This document shows, one piece after another, positions 24,243 through 29,053 of a stretch of DNA of 29,053 nt. The position numbers and the translations under genes are program-made. How positions within the stretch are numbered: the stretch's first letter is position 1; each line of letters opens with the position of its first letter. The stretch is taken from NCBI GenBank assembly GCA_023417745.1, contig JAEZEM010000192.1:1-29053 (forward strand), written 5' to 3'. The notes under the pieces were generated by a model. That model saw only the letters and a list, made by a program, of their open reading frames with translations, ran no database searches and had not been told where the DNA came from. This DNA comes from Pseudomonadota bacterium (GTDB lineage: Bacteria > Desulfobacterota > Desulfovibrionia > Desulfovibrionales > Desulfovibrionaceae).

Positions 24243-24280
24243 CTAAAATACTATATTTTCTAAAATACTATCGTATTTTC
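24243..24280. repeat. Two tandem AT-rich palindromes
   Basis: The 12-mer CTAAAATACTAT occurs at 24243-24254 and 24260-24271 (period 17). Each copy begins its own dyad: AAAATA-CTA-TATTTT (24245-24259) and AAAATAC-TATC-GTATTTT (24262-24279). Paired, evenly spaced dyads suggest a protein-binding site. Confidence 0.5.
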
Positions 24281-24327
24281 AAGGGACATGACGCGAGCCT
24301 GGGCCGCGCCGGTCGCGCACCCGGCAA

Positions 24328-24367
24328 AGCGGCCGCCGCAACAAGCAGACATGGGCGGCGGGCCGCT
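24328..24367 (-). terminator. Candidate terminator of the hemerythrin gene
   Basis: A GC-rich stem (24355-24367 with 24328-24339, 12 bp with one bulged base, 15-nt loop) overlaps the hemerythrin stop codon and is followed on the minus strand by only TT. The short T-run makes termination efficiency uncertain. Confidence 0.45.
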
Positions 24368-24956
24368 ACCAGGTGGTGCAGGAATAGGGCTGGGGGCATT
24401 TCTCCAGAAACATGATCACGTCATTGAACATCGTGATCTTGTCTTTCTCGCTGAGGCGCTCGATAAAAAGCCGGTAGTAATGATCGTAGCTGCACCGGGC
24501 ATCCTGGTCGCATTCCCGGATATGGTTGTACCACCATTTGGCCACGTCGCGAAGCGCGTCGGCGGCGATATGGTCCACCGCGAAGGTGTCCTTGTGCACG
24601 GCCATTTCCGTCTGGGTCTTGAGCGGGAGCATGAAGTGATGGACAAACTTGGAATGTGTCGCCAGGTGTCCGTCATAGACTTTCTTCGGAAAATCGAATC
24701 GGTCGACCAGGATTTTCAGAAGGCCTTCCTCGAAGGCGAAGTGGGAATCCGAGAAAAGTTCCAGGAATTTGAATTTTTCCTGCATGTACTCGGCGCAATT
24801 GACTTGAGGCGTGGCGTTGTTGATGATTTCCGTGTGCCAGGTGTTGATGAAGCGGAGAATGCCTTTGTGCTGGCAGTTGATGATGTCAACAATGCAATCG
24901 TAGCTGGCTTTCCACGAGATGAACTGAACAATTTGGGATTGAGGCGTCTGCTGCAT
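24366..24956 (-). CDS. Bacteriohemerythrin-like protein
   Basis: This 196-residue protein has the full diiron ligand set of hemerythrins: H30 in CQHKG, H72xxxE76, H97xxxH101 and H145xxxxD150. It is longer than the ~135-residue stand-alone type because of about 25 extra residues between the third and fourth motifs and a C-terminal extension of about 45 residues. Eight cysteines are present, including one beside H30 and a CPQPYSC near the C-terminus. It has no signal peptide or membrane segment, so it would bind O2 (or NO) in the cytoplasm. It sits directly upstream of the nif operon on the same strand but has its own start region (AAGGAAG before ATG 24956). A role in shielding nitrogenase from O2 is inferred from position. 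Confidence 0.85.
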   Translation of the reverse strand: MQQTPQSQIVQFISWKASYDCIVDIINCQHKGILRFINTWHTEIINNATPQVNCAEYMQEKFKFLELFSDSHFAFEEGLLKILVDRFDFPKKVYDGHLATHSKFVHHFMLPLKTQTEMAVHKDTFAVDHIAADALRDVAKWWYNHIRECDQDARCSYDHYYRLFIERLSEKDKITMFNDVIMFLEKCPQPYSCTTW

Positions 24957-25281
24957 GATACTTCCTTGGGCAGATGACCATTTCGTTTCGATATTGCTCT
25001 CTCCGCGTGCTCTCTCCTTGGAGACGGTGTTTGCGGTGTCTGTCGACGAATGAAATACTGTTTGTCTTGTATCGTTTAGCGCCCTGGGGCAAAAATGTAA
25101 ACGGCCCCGCGCCGATTTGATCGAGTCATGCTCCGGATCGCCGCCCCGCGCTGTCGGCCGCTGGCCGTGACCGCCATGGGCGTCGGCGTCCCAGGCCGCC
25201 GCCTGTCGCGCCCCGGCAACGCCCTCAAAACAATCGTGCTGTTTCTGTGAGAGGTTTATCGGGTCCGCAAACCAGGCGACG
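24957..25281. other. Intergenic region, 325 nt
   Basis: This holds the 5' region of the hemerythrin gene and the 3' end of tex. A 9-nt direct repeat GCTCTCTCC lies at 24996-25004 and 25009-25017, giving purine-rich GGAGAGAGC copies on the hemerythrin mRNA strand. A weak TTTACA-N17-TAAACG promoter-like pair is readable on the minus strand near 25075-25103. I see no gene and no convincing tex terminator. Confidence 0.35.
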
Positions 25282-27432
25282 TCAATTTCGTTTGCCCTCG
25301 GCCGCCAGCGGATCGGACTTCATGCTCAGCGACAGCCGCCCCCGCTCCTTGTCGATGGTCAGCACCGTCACCATGACCTCCTGGCCAGCCGCCACCACCT
25401 TGGCCGGGTCGGCCACGTAGGCGTCGGCCAGATGGCTCACGTGGACGAGCCCGTCGCGGTGCACCCCCACGTCCACGAACGCGCCAAAGGCCGTGACGTT
25501 GGTGACCCGGCCCGGCAGCCGCATCCCCGGACGCAGGTCGGTCAGTTCGCTGACCCCTTCGGCAAAGGCGAAGGCCGAAAACGTGGGCCTGGGGTCGCGC
25601 CCGGGTTTGGCGAGCTCGGCCAGGATGTCGCGCAGGGTCTCCAGGCCCACGTCGCCAGCGACGTAGCGGGCCGGGTCGATGCCATCGCGCAGCGTCGCCT
25701 TGGCGATGAGGTCGGTCACAGCGCAGCCCAGGTCCTTGGCCATGCGTCCGACCAGGGCGTAGCGCTCGGGGTGCACGGCCGTGGCGTCCAGGGGCGGTCC
25801 GCCGCGAAGGCGCAGGAACCCGGCCGCCTGCTCGAAGGCCTTGGGGCCTAGCCGCTTGACCTTGCGCAGTTCGGCCCGGGAGCTAAAGGGGCCGTGCTCC
25901 TTGCGGTGGGCCACGATGTTGGCGGCAAGGCCGGGTCCCAGGCCGGAGACGGAGGTCAAAAGCTCCAGGCTGGCCGTGTTGAGGTCCACGCCCACGGCGT
26001 TGACGCAGCTGGACACGACCTCGGCCAGGGACTGCTTAAGGGCGACCTGGTCTACGTCATGCTGGTACTGGCCCACGCCAATGGATTTGGGATCGATCTT
26101 GACCAGTTCGGCCAGGGGGTCCATGAGCCGGCGGCCGATGCTCACCGCCCCGCGCACGGTCAGGTCGAGGTCGGGAAATTCGTTTCGGGCCGTTTCCGAA
26201 GCTGAATAGATCGAGGCCCCGGCCTCGTTGACCAAAATGACCGGCACGCCCAAGCCCAGATCGGCCACGAAGCGTTCGGTCTCGCGCCCGGCCGTACCGT
26301 TGCCCACGGCAATGGCCTCGATGGCTTGGTCGGCGCACAGCTTGCGCAGGGTCTGGGCCGCCTGATCGCGCTGACGCTCGGAGCCGGTGGGGAAAATCGT
26401 TTCGTAGTGGAGCAGATTGCCCTGGGCGTCGAGGACGGCCAGCTTGGCCCCGGTGCGAAATCCCGGATCGAGCGCCAGCACCCGGGCCTGGCCCAGGGGC
26501 GCGGCCAGGAGCACTTGCCGCAGGTTGGCCGCGAAAATGGCGATGGCCTCCCGGTCGGCCCGGTCCTTGAGGCTGGCGCGCAGTTCGTTTTCCAGCGACG
26601 GCCCAAGCAGGCGCTTATAGGCGTCGGCCGCCGCCTCGGCCACCTGTTCGCTGTCCTTGCCCCGGCCCGTGACGACCAGGCGCGTGAGCTGGCGCAGAGC
26701 CTCGTCTTCGGCCGGGCGCAGGGAAAGGGCCAGCAGCCCCTCGCGCTCGCCGCGAAACATGGCCAGGGCGCGGTGGCCGGCCACCGCGCGCACGGCTTCG
26801 TCGCGCTCGAAGAAGTCCCGGTAGTTGGCGGCGTCTTGCTCTTTGCCCTTGACCAGGCGCGAAACGATGCGGCCGCGCTTGGCGAAAAGATCGCGCAGGG
26901 CGGCCCGGTTGGCGGCGTCCTCGCTGACGGCCTCGGCCATGATGTCCCGGGCTCCGGCCAGGGCGGCGGCGACGTCGGCCACGTCTTTCTCGGGATTGAC
27001 GTATCGGGCCGCCTCTTTGTCCGGGACCAGGCCGCGCTGGCGCAGCAGCAGCTCGGCCAGGGGAGCCAGCCCCCGTTCCCGGGCCATGGCCGCCCGGGTG
27101 CGGCGCTTGGGGCGGTGGGGCAGGTAGAGGTCTTCCAGACGGGCCATGTCCGGGGCGGCCTCGATGTCCCGGGCCAGGGCGTCGGTCAAGAGGTCACGCT
27201 CGGTCAGGGATTCCAGGATGGCGGCCCGGCGCTTGTCCAGGTCGGCCAGCTGCTGGAGGCGGTCGCGTACGGCGGCCACGACCACTTCATCCAGGGAGCC
27301 GGTGGCTTCCTTGCGGTAGCGGGCGATGAAAGGAATCGTGGCCCCGTCGGCGAGCAGTTCGGCCACGGCCGCCACCTGGCGCGGGGCGACGGACAGTTCC
27401 TTGGCGATAAGGGCGGCATGTTTGTCGGTCAT
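25282..27432 (-). CDS. tex: Tex family RNA-binding transcription accessory protein
   Basis: This 716-residue protein has the standard Tex architecture. The N-terminal helical domain comes first (about 1-190, with ATIPFIARYRKEATGSLDEV). A YqgF/RNase H-like domain follows (about 315-445; LALDPGFRTGAKLAVLD, VGNGTAGRETERF). Helix-hairpin-helix repeats come next (about 480-560; LNTASLELLTSVSGLG). A C-terminal S1 domain ends the protein (about 635-705; RVTNVTAFGAFVDVGVHRDGLVHVS). It is a cytoplasmic nucleic-acid-binding protein associated with transcription and RNA handling. The start is ATG 27432 (MTDKHAALIAKEL) with GGAGG upstream; the frame is open to 27603 but that extension is not family-like. 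It diverges from the NAD-salvage genes. Confidence 0.95.
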   Translation of the reverse strand: MTDKHAALIAKELSVAPRQVAAVAELLADGATIPFIARYRKEATGSLDEVVVAAVRDRLQQLADLDKRRAAILESLTERDLLTDALARDIEAAPDMARLEDLYLPHRPKRRTRAAMARERGLAPLAELLLRQRGLVPDKEAARYVNPEKDVADVAAALAGARDIMAEAVSEDAANRAALRDLFAKRGRIVSRLVKGKEQDAANYRDFFERDEAVRAVAGHRALAMFRGEREGLLALSLRPAEDEALRQLTRLVVTGRGKDSEQVAEAAADAYKRLLGPSLENELRASLKDRADREAIAIFAANLRQVLLAAPLGQARVLALDPGFRTGAKLAVLDAQGNLLHYETIFPTGSERQRDQAAQTLRKLCADQAIEAIAVGNGTAGRETERFVADLGLGVPVILVNEAGASIYSASETARNEFPDLDLTVRGAVSIGRRLMDPLAELVKIDPKSIGVGQYQHDVDQVALKQSLAEVVSSCVNAVGVDLNTASLELLTSVSGLGPGLAANIVAHRKEHGPFSSRAELRKVKRLGPKAFEQAAGFLRLRGGPPLDATAVHPERYALVGRMAKDLGCAVTDLIAKATLRDGIDPARYVAGDVGLETLRDILAELAKPGRDPRPTFSAFAFAEGVSELTDLRPGMRLPGRVTNVTAFGAFVDVGVHRDGLVHVSHLADAYVADPAKVVAAGQEVMVTVLTIDKERGRLSLSMKSDPLAAEGKRN

Positions 27433-27626
27433 GGGGAGCGCCTCCGTGCTCGATCCGTGCGGGCCTGGGCATTGTGCTCCGCGTCGGGAGGGTCGGCATA
27501 GCAGTCGCTGGGCCTTGCGGGCAAGGGCAGGGCGGCTCAACGCCTTGACCTTCCCTTGGCAACAGGGCGGACAACTTGTAGTTTTGCGCCACTTTCGCGG
27601 CAACGCGCCGCCCCACGGAGCCGTCC

Positions 27627-28724
27627 ATGCCCAATCTTCCCCCGCGCCATCAGCCCTACACCGACAAATACTTTCTGCGCTCGCGCCATATCCTCGACAA
27701 GGAAGGCCTCAACCCGTGGGTCACGGTGCAGGTCTTTTTTCGAAACGGTCCCGGGAAAATTGCCGGCGTCGGCGAGGCGGCCGCCGCGTTTTTGGCCTAT
27801 TCGCCGCTGCGGGAGCATGGCGGCCAGGTCTGGGCCCTGGCCGAGGGCGAGGCATTTTCGCCCCTGGAGCCGGTGCTGCGCATCGAGGGCCCGATTAGCG
27901 ACGTCATCGAGCTGGAGACGTACTATCTCGGCATCCTGACCGCTCGCACCAGCTTGGCCAACGGCCTGCCCCGGCCCGATCCCCTGGCCGCGACGGCCAA
28001 GGCGGCGGCCCTGCGCCAGATCTTGCCGGGCAAGGATCTCATGTATTTCGGCGCGCGCCACTGGCACTGGTCTCTCGAAGAGGAACTGTGCCGGGCGGCC
28101 GTGGCCGGCGGTTTCGACTCCTGCGCCACCGACGCCGGAGCCCGGGCCGCTGGGCTTTCCGCCGGGGTCGGCACCATCCCCCACGCCCTGGTCCTGGCCT
28201 TTGCTCACCGCTTCGGTCCTCAGCAGGCCACCCGAGAGGCCGCCCTGGCCTTTGACCGCCATATCGAACCGGCCTGTCCCCGCATCGCCCTGGTCGATAC
28301 CTTCAACAAGGAGATCGACGACGCCCTGGACACGGCCCGGGCGCTGGGGGACCGCCTGTGGGGCGTGCGCCTGGACACCTCGGGCGAACTGATCGGCCAG
28401 GGCGGCGCGCCTTTTGACGGCCGGCCCTACCAGACCGGCTCCGGCGTCACCGTGTCCGGCGTGCGAGCCGTGCGCCAGGCCCTGGACGCAGCCGGCTTTG
28501 CCCACGTCAATATCGTGCTGTCCAGCGGCTTCGGCGATCCGGCCAAGGCCGCCGCCTTTGCCGCCGATGAGGCGCGCCACGGCCGGCTGTTCGAGGCCGT
28601 GGGCGTGGGCGGCCTCTTTGACGCCTGGTACGCCACCGCCGACATCGTGCGCGTCGATGGCGCCCCCCTGGCCAAGGCCGGCCGCAGCTTTCGCGACAAC
28701 CCCCGCCTGCGGCGCGTTGTGTGA
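27627..28724 (+). CDS. pncB: Nicotinate phosphoribosyltransferase-like protein
   Basis: This 365-residue protein resembles the short, archaeal-type nicotinate phosphoribosyltransferase, which makes nicotinate mononucleotide from nicotinate and PRPP in NAD salvage. Visible marks are TDKYFLRSR at the N-terminus, a substrate-site FGARHWHW where family members usually have FG(S/A)RRxHP, a GTIPHALVLAF segment, LVDTFNKEIDDAL, and SSGFGDPAKAAAF with the phosphate-binding C-terminal half. The FGARHWHW variation leaves some doubt about substrate. ATG 27627 has GGAG 6 nt before it. A nicotinamidase gene follows in the same direction 92 nt downstream, which supports the NAD-salvage role. Confidence 0.85.
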   Translation: MPNLPPRHQPYTDKYFLRSRHILDKEGLNPWVTVQVFFRNGPGKIAGVGEAAAAFLAYSPLREHGGQVWALAEGEAFSPLEPVLRIEGPISDVIELETYYLGILTARTSLANGLPRPDPLAATAKAAALRQILPGKDLMYFGARHWHWSLEEELCRAAVAGGFDSCATDAGARAAGLSAGVGTIPHALVLAFAHRFGPQQATREAALAFDRHIEPACPRIALVDTFNKEIDDALDTARALGDRLWGVRLDTSGELIGQGGAPFDGRPYQTGSGVTVSGVRAVRQALDAAGFAHVNIVLSSGFGDPAKAAAFAADEARHGRLFEAVGVGGLFDAWYATADIVRVDGAPLAKAGRSFRDNPRLRRVV

Positions 28725-28763
28725 GAGGTGTGGGATGATGGGGAAGAAAAAGAGGCCTCCGGC

Positions 28764-28804
28764 GTCTGGGGGCCTGAGGCCCCCAGACCCCCCGTATGGA
28801 GAAA
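28764..28804. repeat. Intergenic palindromic repeat, copy B
   Basis: A perfect 25-nt palindrome (12-nt arms 28764-28775 and 28777-28788 around one base) is followed by a C-run and the segment TGGAGAAA. 28771-28804 aligns with 1-34 at 31 of 34 positions. It lies between the two NAD-salvage genes, just before the nicotinamidase ribosome-binding site, and would form a strong hairpin in a shared transcript. Confidence 0.8.
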
Positions 28805-28816
28805 AGGAGTCGAGTC

Positions 28817-29053
28817 ATGGAAGATCTGTTGATCGTGGTGGATATGCTCAATGACTTCATCCACCCCGACGGGAAGCTCTATTTCCCCAAAGGGGCGGCC
28901 GTGGTCGAGTCGTGCGCGCGGCTGCGCCGGGCCTTTGGCGACGCCGGTCTGCCCGTCGTCCACGCCGCCGACGCCCATCCGGCCGATTCCCGGGAATTCG
29001 CCGACTGGCCGCCCCATTGCCTGGCCGGGTCCTGGGGCGCGCGCGTCATCGAC
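28817..29053 (+). CDS. pncA: Nicotinamidase (isochorismatase-fold), 3' end outside window
   Basis: The first 79 residues of an isochorismatase-superfamily hydrolase are present. The catalytic aspartate is in VVDMLNDF, and the metal-binding DAHP motif is followed by SREFADWPPHCLAGSWGA, which is the nicotinamidase pattern (D-W/A-H-P, then W-P-x-H-C). It converts nicotinamide to nicotinate, the substrate of the upstream phosphoribosyltransferase. ATG 28817 follows AAGGAG by 7 nt. The catalytic Cys and the rest of the protein lie beyond the window edge. Confidence 0.85.
   Translation, partial: MEDLLIVVDMLNDFIHPDGKLYFPKGAAVVESCARLRRAFGDAGLPVVHAADAHPADSREFADWPPHCLAGSWGARVID

Larger units (their letters stand above)
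23769..24365. other. nif upstream region, 597 nt
   Basis: From right to left this gap holds the hemerythrin terminator (24328-24367), two AT-rich tandem palindromes (24243-24280), an 18-nt palindrome (24219-24236), about 250 nt with no recognisable signal (23971-24218), three ACA-N4-TGT dyads (23925-23970), an AT-rich segment (23845-23900) and the sigma-54 promoter (23811-23826). Short open frames of 60-84 codons across 23973-24263 lack a ribosome-binding site or coding character, so I call no gene. Confidence 0.6.

Overview
The window is GC-rich (about 65-70% by eye) and reads like a chromosome segment of an anaerobic deltaproteobacterium, most likely a Desulfovibrio/Solidesulfovibrio-type sulfate reducer. 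The evidence is a nitrogenase operon of the anaerobe type (nifH-nifI1-nifI2-nifD-nifK plus a thioredoxin-fold [2Fe-2S] ferredoxin), a hemerythrin-like protein, a ~1000-residue glutamate dehydrogenase and a molybdopterin oxidoreductase. The genus is an inference from gene content and composition; no rRNA or tRNA is present to confirm it.

Layout. 1-5425: a small hypothetical gene diverges from a large NAD-type glutamate dehydrogenase, which converges on a two-gene minus-strand unit (receiver-TPR protein, then TPR protein). 5899-8471: a lemA-DUF2207 envelope pair on the minus strand. 8636-10669: a histidine kinase with a degenerate receiver at its N-terminus. 10956-13264: a molybdopterin oxidoreductase translationally coupled to an ABM-fold monooxygenase-like protein. 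13265-16033: a sharply AT-rich island (about 35-40% GC) with its own promoter, a 79-residue protein and an 804-residue Rad50-like ATPase with a zinc-hook CxxC and an extra C-terminal helical domain. This is the best candidate for a poorly described conflict or defence system. 16034-16322 is a decayed second copy of the 3' end and terminator of the nif-linked ferredoxin. 16499-18472 encodes a secreted tyrosine phosphatase fused to an autotransporter beta-barrel. 18558-23826 is the nif operon on the minus strand, from a sigma-54 promoter at the right to an intrinsic terminator at the left. 24366-24956 is a hemerythrin-like O2-binding protein, 25282-27432 is tex, and 27627-29053 is an NAD-salvage pair (nicotinate phosphoribosyltransferase and nicotinamidase, the latter cut by the window edge).

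How the parts fit. The nif genes encode Fe protein, MoFe protein, the NifI1/NifI2 ammonium switch and a ferredoxin suited to associate with MoFe protein; the neighbouring hemerythrin could buffer O2. nifE, nifN, nifB and nifA are not in the window, so cofactor assembly and activation must be encoded elsewhere. Glutamate dehydrogenase at the left could connect to nitrogen status but is far away and not co-transcribed. The DNA between the molybdoenzyme genes and the nif ferredoxin looks rearranged: foreign composition, a duplicated ferredoxin tail and an exported fusion protein lie side by side.

Limits. Function calls rest on motifs and remembered family features. Percent identities are counted by eye and no search was run.
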